Source: Pseudeuparius sepicola
Lineage: Eukaryota > Arthropoda > Insecta > Coleoptera > Anthribidae
Assembly (NCBI GenBank): GCA_963920635.1
Contig: OY987305.1
Location: 21,600,876-21,664,875, forward strand
Direction of reading: 5' to 3'
DNA: 64,000 bases
The number at the start of each line of letters is the position of its first letter. The first letter of the stretch is position 1. Below, in pieces: positions 46,833-57,757 of the stretch. A program made the position numbers and the translations under genes. The notes below the pieces were generated by a model. That model worked only from the letters and a program-made list of their open reading frames with translations, had not been told where the DNA came from and made no database searches.

Positions 46833-48095
46833 TTAAATAGAAAATTGAATTGAATACTTATTTTTTGTATCTATGGCGAATGCGCTGGGATAGTTAAAAG
46901 AAACATTAAATTAATTACGTGAACGATATCTAGTCTTACTTTTCTGTGTAATTTCATTTGGAGTATTTTGTATATTCCATCATTAGTGTTAAATTTTTCG
47001 TAAATAAATAATACTTCCAGGACCTCTTCACTGCAGTTTATTTTAAATAAAGTACACCTTGCATCAGTTCGATAAATTCTTGACAATCATAGGGTAAATA
47101 CTCCTGCAGCTGTGGTCCATATCTGAGTGTACTAAAAAGGAAATTATATTTAGGTGATTATTCACAACTACTGAGCCAAGAGACTAACCTTGTAGCTTTC
47201 CATTAACCCGCCTCGCCGATAAGGTTTCAGTTTTTCGTTTAAATACGTATAGACAACAATAACAAACTTTGAGGTTATGGTTGGTTGGCCGAAGGATTGA
47301 GGCCTGTCATTTCTGGCAGTTCCGTCTAGCTGTCATTTCTGGCATTCAATATTTGCGTTCACTTTTAATACAGAAAAACAGAAACTAAGAAATTGTCTCC
47401 ATGTCTCGTCAATCTCTGTCGCTACTTCGGGAGATGTACATGACCCAGGGGCCGCTGTACTTTACGGTTAAACGTTTGAGGTCCTTAAAATAAGATAGAA
47501 ACTGACGGTGGTGTTTGGTAGCCATAAGACTAACTTACCGCTCACAGAGTGGGTATCTACGATGCCAAGGGAGGATATGTTTTCGTTTAAACACGTATAA
47601 ACAACAACAATAACAAACTTTGAGGTTATATAGCTATACAGCCTGCTGAATTTTTTTTAATTCAAAGAAACATGTAAACTCTCATCTGACCAATTTTCAA
47701 TCGAAATGAAATGACCGAAAAAATATATTATATTTTTCTTCATGTTCGTATATGAATAGCCGCCCTGTATTTCACTACGTTTCAGGTTACAGTCCGCTGT
47801 CTTTTTTTTATTCATTGTTGTATTAGGTACTTTCACTGCTATCTGACGAACTTTCAGCCGGAATGAAATGTCTTAAAACCCTTGTCTTTTTGCGCGTTTG
47901 GGAGGCTGCCGTTGCCAAACCCAGCCATGGTGGGCCAGCTCACGTTCACGATGCTTTATAGCTTTATAGCATAACTGAATGATGCGTTCCACGAATTTTG
48001 AGCCGGTATGAAATGACTCGATAAAATGCAACGCTACCTCCCGTACTAAATCTTTGACATGGTCATATAATAATCCAGTCAAATTGTGTTTTTAC
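46833..48095. other. Intron stretch with a short duplicated motif
   Basis: No gene. The phrase AATAACAAACTTTGAGGTTA with its left context TTTTCGTTTAAA.ACGTATA occurs at about 47231-47280 and again at 47580-47630, a decayed duplicate. The rest is unremarkable. Confidence 0.35.
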
Positions 48096-48612
48096 CAGGA
48101 AAGTTTTGGGGTAGCTTTGATTTCTTCGATTCTATATGTTTCTTGGGGTGCTGAATCCGATTCTCAGGTTTGCTAACAAAATTTCTTGACGCAACATTCA
48201 AAAAATGCAAAAGTATATGCAGAGAACTGGGAGGAATTAACAGCTTTTAATAATAAATTTAGAGTTTTGGAGTAGAAAAAGTGGGTTTTTGCGGAGACAG
48301 ACAAAGTACATCAATTTTCAACTAGCTCTTGCGCTCGAACGGTTCGCCGGAGAGAAAAAACCTAAATAGTGAAGTTTGTAGGAAATTTTATAGGCTTTTA
48401 TTTTGAATAGGAAGATTATTTAAGAAAAATTGATAGTTTCTGAGTTATAAGCAGAAAACCGACAAAAATGAGATATTTTACCTTACTTTTGCATTTTTTT
48501 GAATGTTGCGTCACGAAATTTTTTTAGCAAACCTCAGAATCGGATTCAGTACCCCCAATAACATTATAATAGAATGGAAGAAATCAAAACTACCCCACAA
48601 CTTTCCCGCCAG
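48096..48612. mobile_element. Foldback element of about 515 bp
   Basis: The arms 48096-48215 and 48483-48612 mirror each other through GGAAAGTTTTGGGGTAG, GCTGAATCCGATTCTCAGG and GACGCAACATTCAAAAAATG. The middle of about 270 bases is unique. No ORF. Confidence 0.65.
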
Positions 48613-49504
48613 GGGTTCTTTTGAGCACACATTGACTGTATTATAGGCGAAGACTTCCAAAGCAAGAAGAGGGCTAGTGCGAGCATTCTTCACACCTGAA
48701 ACAAAATTTATGTATTGAGATATAATTCTGCGACAATTAAGCAGATATTTAATGTAACATAACCCATATCGACAGAAACAGGTTCGAAATATGTATATGT
48801 GCTTTTTTAAACGGCAAAAACATATCTAGAAATATCTACTTACGACAAAGTTTTCCGTCGGGTTAGACTTGCCAAAACCCATGTAAAAGGACATTGTCTA
48901 AGAAACCCTTTCTTCGGCACAAGCATCGATCAAGTTTAAATGGCAAATTGATACCCCTCAGTCTTCCGCATATATTCTTTTAACGGTGCATTGTCCTCGC
49001 TTCGTTTCGCAGGATTATTAGACGGCAACAAAGACCCCAGAGTACCTAAAAATCTGAAATAGGTGAAGCAAATCGTATCTAAAAATGCTCTCCATACCTT
49101 TCTGTACAACTCAGTTTTCCATTATTCCTGTTAAGCCGGAAAGCGCCAGATCACCACTAGAGGGACAAGGGCACGGCCATAAGTTCGTTCTAACACGGGT
49201 TTCTGAGTTTCTCAAGCCTGATTTTCCAAGAAAGGCAAAGTAATAAGTGGATCTCTCCCGTGGCGTTTTCTAAAACCGAAATTTTACATAAAAACCTACA
49301 TACATACATACCTAACCTACAGTGCGCCCGTACCTGGAAAACTTACCCATGGAATAACAGATGGGTTTCTGAGCTCCCAAACTCCCAAACCACTACGAAT
49401 GTTGTCCACACCAAAACCATACGACAGCTGATTACCACCATTTTGTTTCTGAATTCTAACTAATCGATATATTATCTAGCGCGTGCGCCTCGGCCACGAT
49501 GAAT
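48613..49504. other. Intron stretch without features
   Basis: No coding or repeat signal recognised apart from a short CATA microsatellite (49298-49310). Confidence 0.35.
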
Positions 49505-49790
49505 ATACAGGGTGTTCTCGGGGGCCGCGCCAAATCGCGAAAAAGAAATTGGAAAAGCACTGGAAAAGCGGCCCAAAAGGGCCGAACGGCTTTTTCGATC
49601 GAGGGGCCCTCTCGCAGGTGAGGGGCTCATATCGGTCCGTGGCCCCCACACGAAAATAGAACTCGACTGGCGCACTCCGTTAGAATTCATAGCCCTTTCT
49701 TTCCAAAATAGTCTAAAAAAGTCGGAAAAAAATTCCGGGGGGCCGAACGGCTCTTTTAATCCGGACGCTTTTCAATAGTCTTCTTCCTCA
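49505..49790. mobile_element. GC-rich island beginning with a CAGGGTGTT end
   Basis: A sharp rise in GC begins at TATACAGGGTGTTCTCGGGG (49504-49523) and lasts about 280 bases. GGCCGAACGGCT-type motifs occur twice (49580 and 49740). The start looks like a TA-type element terminus but I found no matching right end. Both strands are open (88 and 72 codons); the sequence is low in complexity, and I do not call a gene. Confidence 0.35.
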
Positions 49791-50759
49791 TGTACTCCCG
49801 CGGACGTACGCGAAATTTGGGCTCGATAAATCGAAAACTGCGTCCTGTAGAGTGTTGCCAAGACAGCCCGGACTAGCTAGAGGCAAGGGCCATAACAAGC
49901 GCCTTTCAGGCGTTTGTTAACAAGATTTTCCATGCTCCCTAAATTATCCCAATATTACCGATCACTTAAAGATAACCATTGGTGTATATCGTGTTCCATA
50001 CTCATATGTACAAATGTATACTGGAAAAAAATGATGTACTGTATCAACGCTTGTTAAAGAACATGAACGGTGTATACGGTTACGTCAACCCGGCACTTGC
50101 CAAGCATTATCTGGACACGGTCTAGTTTAATGATACTAAAATCCTATCAAAATCATCCCATCCCATCCAAAGAAAAAAATCTTGAATTCATTGAAATCCT
50201 TAAACACCCTAACATAACAATCCGAACCGTGATCAGGGTTTATTTTTACATAGTTGTTGGCGTGCGTTTTTCGTAAGTACAGGGTAAATCCTATCTTTAA
50301 CTTTCCCGCATTTTTGCCTGTTTCCTCATTTTCCATGCTTCTAGAAATATCATCACGGGTACTAGAACAATCAGTCTCAGTATGATCGTGATGCCCTGAG
50401 GATGTTCCGAGCAATTGAGGGCGAAAGCTTGGAACGAGAAGTTTCGCTGACGCAGAATTCATCTGTGGAAGTTTCCAGCCAAATAAATTTAATCCATTTT
50501 TATTGACATAGGCCAGAAAATTCAAAGTAAAATCTCAAGAAAAGTAACCATGTCTTTTTTAGAAGAAGTCTTCCAAACTCTTAATTTTTTACACCTATCG
50601 TTGAAAAAGTACCTACTTATTACTCATATCCCGCGACTTAAAAAGAGTGCTTCGGCAGGAGAATTTGGCCTTAAGTCCTATACAGTTAAAAGCATTTACC
50701 AATTCATCATATACCCATTGCTTTATCTATTTAACTGAAGTTTAACATCTGTATTCCTA
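49791..50759. other. Intron stretch with one short inverted repeat partner
   Basis: Apart from 50217-50275, whose reverse complement recurs at 43092-43150 (AACCGTGATCAGGGTTTATT), nothing is recognised. A CCTGAGGATGTTCC...GGGCGAAAGC motif is at 50395-50437. Confidence 0.35.
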
Positions 50760-51960
50760 AAGATTGGAGAACTACAATAGCAACTTCGGTTTTAAAGTTG
50801 GGAGATCATAGTAAACTTACAAATTTTCAGCCAATATATCTATTATAAATAATTTTGGAGAATTATTTGAGCAATGCATTATACAAACGCTAATTACAAT
50901 TTAAAGGTCAGTTTGGATTCAGGAGTGGCACAAGTACAGAAGAAGCGATTTTTTCACTAATAAAAAGCAGTAATATAAAATAAAAAACATTTAGGTAGTG
51001 TACTGTTTTTGATCTACACCAGTACTATTGGAGACTTGCCCTTTGATGGAAGAATAATTATTGCTTACTCAGATGATACCATGTTATTATTTTCTTTACA
51101 TAACTGAACAAATGTGTATAATAAGGCAGATATCGGACTAAAACTGATACAACAGGGATGTTTTTGTGGCATAGCAGGTAAGTAGGGGTGCTGGGTTCGA
51201 ATCCCAGTTGGAGTGCATTTTTTCAATTGATTATACTTTACTTCCTATGCCACAAAAACATACCTCTTGACCTGTAAAAATACATCAAATTAATTTAAAA
51301 ACTATGATAAATCGTTTAATCAATGTGATTATTCCAAGATTGCCAAATGTAAAATGATTAAATACCTAAGTATCATGGTTGACTAACACTTGAAATGGTG
51401 CAAACATGCAAATTGGCTTTGTAACAAAACTTGGAAAACTTAACACAATTTTTTTCAACTCTGAAATATTTTAAATCAAAATCTAATTGTGATGGTGTAT
51501 ACAGGAATCAGTATTGAGAGATTGTTTGGCCTTAAGGTGTCTATAAGCATGCCAAACACTGATGAAAATAATTAAAAGAAACTCTCATTTTTCCTACATT
51601 GCAATGATAATAATGTGAAGATTTAAACTTATTAAATATATTAGAAATTTGTATGTTAGAATGCCTGATCTTTTTCTCAAAGATTAAAAAGGATTGCCCC
51701 CAATCATATTTATTTAACAAGGTTAACTATACATGAATGTTTAAAAACAAATGCAATACGAAATACAGTATCTCAAAGGTTCGTAAGTAATTTTGTAATA
51801 AAATATATAGTAATTTGCCTCCCGAAATTTGAAATATAATGCATTTTTGCAATAGGAAAAATCGGAAAAAAATAAATATCTACCTATCTCCTAAACAACT
51901 CACAGAAATTTCTGAAGGTCTTCTAAAAGCAATATACAAGTTACAAATTTAAAATATAGT
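50760..51960 (+). pseudogene. Heavily decayed LINE reverse transcriptase
   Basis: Fragments of a Jockey/CR1-type polymerase are readable across frames: KLTNFQPIYLL (the NYRPISLL motif) near 50810, QFGFRSGTSTEEAIFSLI near 50910-50965, the catalytic YSDD near 51066-51077, and a HLKWCKHANWL segment near 51390. Many stops and frameshifts are present. It is split at 51158-51261 by a small palindromic tRNA-like insert. It is far older than the LINE at 9.3-11.9 kb and on the opposite strand. Confidence 0.7.
51158..51261 (+). mobile_element. Tiny element: 17-bp inverted ends around a tRNA-like T-arm
   Basis: The perfect 17-base ends are ATGTTTTTGTGGCATAG and CTATGCCACAAAAACAT. Between them is TGGCATAGCAGG, a full match to the A-box consensus, then CTGGG-TTCGAAT-CCCAG (51191-51207), a perfect five-pair T-arm with a seven-base loop containing a B box. 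The A-to-B distance is too short for a complete tRNA (the anticodon arm is missing). It is either a minimal SINE-like RNA or a MITE that captured a tRNA fragment. Confidence 0.6.
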
Positions 51961-52190
51961 GTATTGCTTAAATATCCGTTTTGTAGTGCCATTTCAGTAA
52001 CTTTCTTCTGTAAAAACCCTGGTGGTAACCTTCATATTTAACATAAACTAAATAAAATGAATATTTAACGTCCCCAATAATAATTAAAAAGAAATGGCTC
52101 GTGGCATATGGGACAAAAGGTTTTGGTTCTTGGCAACACCAAACTAGTTTTCAATGTCTAATAGAAATTTAGTATGGGTCCTTCGGAGGT

Positions 52191-52253
52191 GTACAGACCA
52201 CGACAGGCACCTGTTTTGGACTTGTTAGTCGTCATCAGGCAGATGCGGCGCAC
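52191..52253 (-). ncRNA. Hammerhead ribozyme, copy 1 (core mutated)
   Basis: The minus strand has CTGATGA (52238-52232), a GAC/GTC stem II, then AAAAC where GAAAC is required (52217-52213). Stem III (ACAGG/CCTGT) and the GTC cleavage triplet follow. Helix I can pair near the core and again distally (GTGC with GTAC). Loss of the invariant G12 should abolish or strongly lower cleavage. Confidence 0.65.
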
Positions 52254-52681
52254 TTCACTGAAAAACCCAAACATTTGCTGGCTATGTGGAATAAGAAATA
52301 GTACAACTCGGTGAGCATTATACCATCCAATGCCATCTAGCGGGTACTACCAAAACCAAAATAATGTGCGTGTGTATGTATTGATCGTTCGATAGACATA
52401 TAAAAAGAACTTGGTGTGCAGCACGGTGAAAAGCGCAGAAGAAGCATACATACGAGGAGCCAAGATATTCAATTGGTTCATCACCGAGTATATTCTAATA
52501 TATAGAAATCAACAATGATCGAACCGTGAGTCTCAATCCTCAAACAAAATTAATATTTAATGTCCCAATAATAATAAAAAGGAAATGGCTTGTGGCATAT
52601 GGGACAAAATGTTTTAGTTCTTGGTAACACCTAACTAGTTTCCAATATCTATTGGAAATTTAGTATGGGTCCTTCAGAGCT

Positions 52682-52735
52682 GTGCAGACCACGACAGGCA
52701 CCTGTTTCGGACTTGTTGGTCCTCATCAGGCCAGA
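52682..52735 (-). ncRNA. Hammerhead ribozyme, copy 2 (intact core)
   Basis: The minus strand reads CTGATGA (52729-52723), a perfect stem II GGAC/GTCC with a CAACAA loop, then GAAAC (52708-52704). Stem III ACAGG/CCTGT follows with a 2-base loop, then GTC ending at 52693, the predicted cleavage site. All invariant core bases are present. One extra base and the repeat's truncation weaken helix I on the 5' side, so activity may be reduced. Confidence 0.75.
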
Positions 52736-52740
52736 TATAT

Positions 52741-54038
52741 GCCAAATTGTGTCTTATTACATAGGTACTATTATATCATATCATGCCATATAAATAAGTA
52801 GGGAACCTGCAGCACAAAAATTTTACAATTCAATACAAATCCGGTGTGCTAAAAATTGGGTATCTGATCTGTAGTTTGAAGGGATAGCATTGTGTTAATT
52901 TGACTTTTTTTTACGAAAATGCTGCATTTTCTTGTTGGTTGGGTGTGCAACAAAGTGGGAATAGGTACTACGAGCGATTGTTTTGAATTCCAGCGGCTTT
53001 GCGCGAAAAATCGGGTCCCTGATCTGTTTTGTTGGGGGAAATATCGCGCTGCCTTTTCGAGTTTCATATTGCAAATATGTGGTTTTGTGTATTGCTAATG
53101 TGAACTCTGTGATATTTTCATTCAGTGTACATTTCTTTATGTATTGTATAACATGTAGTACTGTATTATTTTCCAAACATTCATAGATAATGACAATTGT
53201 AAAACCCCATTCCAATACTGCGTATAATGAAATTTTTCTTTTATTAAAAGACAAATTAATTACTTATATATTTAGTTTTTTCATTCCGGTACATTTAAAA
53301 GGACACATGATACACCTAATGTGTGTGTTAACGAGTATGTTAACACTGAGTGGTACTTAGATGCTTAAGCACAAGAACCTTAGCGAGACCACAGTATTGA
53401 GACCATATATTTATCTCGTTACTGAATAAAAAATAATTGCATTAGCACTGGCATGGTTCCACCAAGGGCACTACAGAATAAGTGTCCAACAATGGCTTAA
53501 ACAATGTTTAGAATTATAATATAAAGAATAAATAATCTTAGCGACAACAATAAAGGCTCTTGCACCTTCTTCAACAGCACTTGTCGAATAATTCCTGAAG
53601 TACATGTAAGTAATACGTGCTTCAGGCCTCTTAAAAACATTTAAGTGATTGCTTGTATAATAGCAGTGACTTAAGTATTAAATATGTAATAACTATATCC
53701 AATATAAAATCAGTTGGCATAAGAGATAAGTTTGGCAACATAAACTACTGCCGTATTTATGGATCTCGGCCGATAATCTAATAATCCTAATTATTTATTT
53801 TCAGATCTTTGTCTTGCGGTTTAAGATAGCTTTCTCCTTTCAATACTGAGTTACCCTTACTAGTAGATTCATGACTTCTATAAAAGATGGGGCACAACCC
53901 CATTAGTTCTAAAAATAGAATAGAAATTTTTACAAATTGCAAATTTATCAACCATTTTCGACATACAACGTGGCTTGACTGATCGTTTTAATAATTCTCT
54001 ATATGTACTCTTGCTTCTCTGATATTTGTAAGTACATA
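52741..54038. other. Intron stretch without supported genes
   Basis: Two overlapping minus-strand frames (52849-53254) are open but have no recognisable domain and no splice context. A possible small hairpin is GTGTGTTAAC/GTTAACAC around 53325-53350. Nothing else stands out. Confidence 0.35.
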
Positions 54039-55120
54039 GGGTCGATTCGCCAGTAAGCCGGACACAGCCAATAGTCGGACAAAACTTGCATATTGAATAA
54101 TAACTAGAAAATGCGATACAGATTTGGCCTTCTAAAGTTAAAATCACAGATTTTGCAATCTTGTTATTATATTAGATATTTTTCATTTCTGCAGTTGTTA
54201 TCCTGGAAACGATAAAAGCACGCCAAAGTTAACTTATTTGTGCTCTCTTCGAATGTTTAGGTGAACAATAAGTGTGGAAGAGTTTTATTCTGGTAAGATA
54301 AATTTGATTTATTAAATTTAAGGAGTAGTATACAGCTTTATATATTAGAAATAATCTAAATTTGCATTATAAATCATAAAAATATGTGTTTTGCCCTATT
54401 TGGTGGTTAAAATTGAATGGCGAGCAAAGTGGTAAATTATTCTGTGATAAACCAATAGTCGGACGGGTGTCCGACTACTGGAAATGATCCGTCCATATAC
54501 CTCCGGCCTTTTTTGACTTATTAACAATAGCATTTACCATCCTTTTTTATTTCATGTAGTGAACCAAAAGTGTAAAGTGGTAGTCAGTGGTCGGACAGCG
54601 AAATCTAAATACAGAGAAGGATTAAGGAAAATAAATTTTTCTTGAAATCGGCATTAGAATGTCCCAAAATCGTCATTAAAAGCACAGAAATCGTACAATA
54701 ATGTAGCTCATTATTGTACGATTTTTTCAATAAGTAGGCCTTGGCGAGATGTAAACATCAAACGTCAGACGCAGAGAAATCGCCCGTCAAAAGTGACCAA
54801 ATATTCAAAACCCGGCCGATAAAGGCCCATTTAACTTTTCGTACACATTGCGAAATTGTTTCCTATAGAAGCGCAATCCTCCAGTCTACATATTTTAGTA
54901 AATTTGAATATCAATAGATTTCTTGTGTAGGCTGCACAAGAAGCAGCAGTTTGTTTTTTCTGTTCGAAGGTGCCGTACGTCATTATACTTGTCCTAGGTA
55001 GAGCGATCGGTAAAGTCAAGCAACGCCGCGCGTAGTCGGTTCGTGGACGGGTGATCCCTTATTATTATTTTCTTGCCTAATAAAACTTTTTTTTTTCCGA
55101 TTTCAAAAAAAATATATAAT

Positions 55121-55240
55121 ATGTACCTCGGCACTGAAGTTCTTTTTATGACTCATCTGGTTTATTTGCCTCGGCCAGAGGCCTCAGCAACTAAACTCCA
55201 CATGAGTCATAAAAAGTTGAACTTCAGTGCCTTGGTACAT
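55121..55240. repeat. Hairpin of 120 bp inside the pogo-like element
   Basis: ATGTACCTCGGCACTGAAGT and its near-complement ACTTCAGTGCCTTGGTACAT bound an inverted repeat that also shares TTTTTATGACTCAT. The loop of about 40 bases is GC-richer (GCCTCGGCCAGAGGCC). Probably a miniature element that inserted into the transposon. Confidence 0.6.
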
Positions 55241-55364
55241 AAATAACTATTGTCCGACCACTAACTAAGGTGTAATTTCCAATGCTTATTACATTTATTA
55301 TTTCTCCATTTTCTCGAGGGGTTTTCTGATTTGTTTTTTTTTTATATTTTCATTATTTTCTGTT

Positions 55365-55740
55365 ATGGCACTCAAAACCAAAGGAAAATTTCACCAACAT
55401 GACAATGAATCTTTAATAAAAGCAGTAGAAGCTGTCCGTAATGGCGGGAAATTGCGTGAAATATGCGGAAATTATAGGGTTCCCATTTACCGTGCAGGAC
55501 CGTATTAAAGGGAATGTCGGCGATATTTTTAAACAAAACGAGAAAAGTTAGTGGCTTGGATTACGAACTTGGCGAGGTGCAGTTTGCCATACAAAAAAAT
55601 ATGCTAGTGGATAATGTCCAAAAAATTGTACTAATTATTTTTTATATTACCTTCTTTCCTAAGAGTCGCCAAAGAATGTACCCAAGCAAAATAGTTTTTA
55701 ATTATTTTTTATTTATTTTTATTTTGTAGGTGCAGTTTTT
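55365..55740 (+). pseudogene. pogo-type transposase, N-terminal remnant
   Basis: From ATG at 55365 the frame reads MALKTKGKFHQHDNESLIKA and continues VEAVRNGGKLREICGNYRVP, then stops. The next part of the domain (FTVQDRIKGNV) follows in a shifted frame. The arrangement matches the psq-type helix-turn-helix that opens pogo/CENP-B-like transposases. The rest (CENP-B domain and DDE catalytic part) is missing, and a later frame (55514-55729) is mostly non-homologous. It is a dead gene by frameshift and deletion. Confidence 0.6.
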
Positions 55741-56354
55741 ATTTTTTATTTTTGTTATGCCGAAATTACGTTTTTGCTAACTCTATATGGAAGTAAAATA
55801 AATATATTTGCAATAATACTTCCCTAGGTAGATATGTACTATCTATTTAGATATCATAATCTTTGAAAAAACTCCCATTCTCCTAAAATACCCAAATCTA
55901 AAGTACCATAGTAAATAAATTCAGTCCCTTTTCTTCACAATGGAATACTTTTAGATATCATTTTCAAATTAATTGTGATCTAATAAAATAATACATATAT
56001 TATGTATACATATAATATATTACATTATCAAATTTATCCTACCAAAACAATATTTTAAAATACGGGCCTTGGCGAACTGACCAATGAGGAGATGTCCGAT
56101 TACTAACAACTACTTGTCCGACCACTGGCAAATACTGTCCGACCATCAGCAAAATAGCCTTTTTTCTCTAATAAATTTAATAAAAAATAACCTTTGGGTT
56201 TCTAAAATATAACACTTATATTTAACGCAAAGACAAATAATGAAACTACATCTTGGAAAAAGTTTCCGTCGCATTAACGGAGTACATATAATTTTAACTG
56301 AAAATTTAAAGTTAGATGTGCCTTAACTGTCCGACCACTGGTGAATTGACCCTA

Positions 56355-57360
56355 CTTATTTTGAGGTTATATAATGAACTTTTATTTTTATAATCTGATT
56401 TGTGATGACTGTCTATACTAATTTTAATTTGTTAATCCTACTCAGCTGTGGCCTGATGATGTAACTAATGATAAGGTTAATAAACCAGTAGCCAAGATTA
56501 AATATGGAAATTAAGAGATAATGGTCTTATTCGCCTAAATAATCTTAGTTTATAGATCATATCAGCTTTTCACACCACTTTCAAGATCACCATAGTACAC
56601 ACTTTTACATATTTATCAGAGAATTCTTAGAAAAACAAATGAAACAATGTTCAAAACTCTTCATAACCAATCCATTAAAGCTATTTTTTCAGGTATTCTA
56701 GGCAGATTTTCAAATGTTATTTATGTTACTATAACTCTAAATTAATATTGTTATTGCTGTAATTTTTACTCTTCTCTCAAACTCATCAGAAAACTAATAA
56801 AATGAGGATTTTGTGACTAGTTTATTTTGTTTGTTTGCCCCCAGCAGATTTTAAGGTTATGTCACCTGGTGCAAGCGACAGTTGAATTAAATGAATTATT
56901 GTAGATATTGAATATCTCAGTTTGTTTGAAGGTTATTACATACACACCCACATTTTTCTGCTCAAACTTTGGGCTCGATAACCAAACAAAGCAATATTGC
57001 TTTGTTAGCAGAATTGAGAAGAAACAAATGTCAGTATGTTCTAAGAATTTCTCCTCATTTTCACAACAATATCTTGATCGGAAAAGGCAATTTACCTACA
57101 CAGGAAATAAATAAATGATAACTGTCAAGACCACCTGAAAATATACTAGACCAAATTTAAAAACCTACTAGAATAATTGACCTAATGAAACAGGTTTGGA
57201 CATCATAAAGACAAATTTCAATTTGAAAATTTATTTTCTTTGACGCAACTTTGTTCCCTTATCCTGGGGCACAAAGAGGTTTTACATAAGACACTTTATG
57301 AATGTGTGCACAGTCCAATAGCCTCACACGCAACTTTGCTAAAGATAATTCTAAAAACAC
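56355..57360. other. Intron stretch before exon E
   Basis: No gene. A degenerate CCTGATGATG...AATAAACCAG motif at 56454-56494 resembles the foldback arms at 38.9-39.2 kb. The rest is AT-rich. Confidence 0.35.
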
Positions 57361-57362
57361 TG

Positions 57363-57520
57363 TACAGGGTGTCCCAAATTGGACACTTTTGGGGGGTATA
57401 CATTTCGTGCACTCTAAGCTGACACGCGAAAACCTCAGTCTAAGCGCCAGCGATCCATAAGCAGCTTATTGTACGGCGCTTAGACTGAGGTTCCCGCATG
57501 TCAGGTTAGAGTGCATTTGT
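57363..57520. mobile_element. Hairpin element 40 bases upstream of exon E
   Basis: A CAGGGTGTCCCAAATTGGAC end (57365-57384) is followed by a strong inverted repeat. TGCACTCTAAGCTGACACGC and CTCAGTCTAAGCGCC pair with GGCGCTTAGACTGAGG and TCAGGTTAGAGTGCA (57408-57515), with a loop of about 25 bases. It ends only about 40 bases before the splice acceptor of exon E. Confidence 0.65.
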
Positions 57521-57557
57521 TCAAATTTTTTGCTGACTATCTTATTTTTCTCTTTAG

Positions 57558-57757
57558 AAAGCTTTAAAAGACCAACTGCAACTGCAAGTAAGGCATTAAA
57601 GACAACTAAAATCTATGATTTAGAAAAGCAGGTGGAAAAATATAGAAAAGAGAAGGATAACTTACAACGAGAAGTACAAGCACTTCGAGATTTTAGGGGA
57701 TCAGTGCCAACCAAAAAGCAAGAAACACAAACTAAGGACCAAACCACTCAAGTGAAG
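57558..57757 (+). CDS. Coiled-coil protein gene, exon E
   Basis: The acceptor TTTTTCTCTTTAG (ends 57557) is strong. The exon enters in phase 1, so A from exon D plus AA makes a Lys codon, and it leaves in phase 0 at GTATTG (57758). It encodes 66 residues: a basic, Thr-rich start (SFKRPTATASKALKTTK), a short coiled coil (DLEKQVEKYRKEKDNLQREV), then a Gln/Thr-rich tail (KKQETQTKDQTTQVK). The gene presumably continues beyond 57.8 kb. I could not confirm the next exon. Confidence 0.78.

Larger units (their letters stand above)
52061..52740 (-). mobile_element. Retrozyme-like tandem repeat carrying hammerhead ribozymes
   Basis: The unit starting ATATTTAACGTCCCC at 52061 begins again at 52553 (ATATTTAATGTCCC), a 492-base period. 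The second unit is partial and ends near 52735. Shared blocks include AAATGGCTCGTGGCATATGG, CACCAAACTAGTTTTCAA and TAGTATGGGTCCTTC. On the minus strand each unit encodes a hammerhead fold (separate entries). There is no ORF. Tandem, non-coding, hammerhead-bearing repeats are the hallmark of retrozymes and of Penelope-like element terminal repeats (established knowledge). Which of these this is remains inference. Confidence 0.7.
54039..56352. mobile_element. pogo-like DNA transposon, defective
   Basis: The left end is GGGTCGATTCGCCAGT and the right end is CTGGTGAATTGACCC, with TA on both sides (54037-54038 and 56353-56354). The motif TGTCCGACCACT or its complement recurs at least eight times, both near the ends and inside (54075, 54455, 54470, 54590, 55252, 56092, 56120, 56146, 56332), likely transposase-binding sites. 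The interior holds a broken transposase start (55365 on) and a hairpin (55121-55240). At about 2.3 kb it is close to full pogo length. Confidence 0.75.

Noticed and set aside
49472..49778. Overlapping ORFs on both strands in the GC-rich island
   Set aside because: Both strands are open because GC-rich sequence has few stops; no homology or signals are visible.
51158..51261. Intact tRNA gene
   Set aside because: The T-arm is perfect but the distance from A box to T-arm leaves no room for an anticodon arm.
52849..53254. Minus-strand 119-codon ORF
   Set aside because: No family features, no neighbouring exons, and composition like the surrounding intron.
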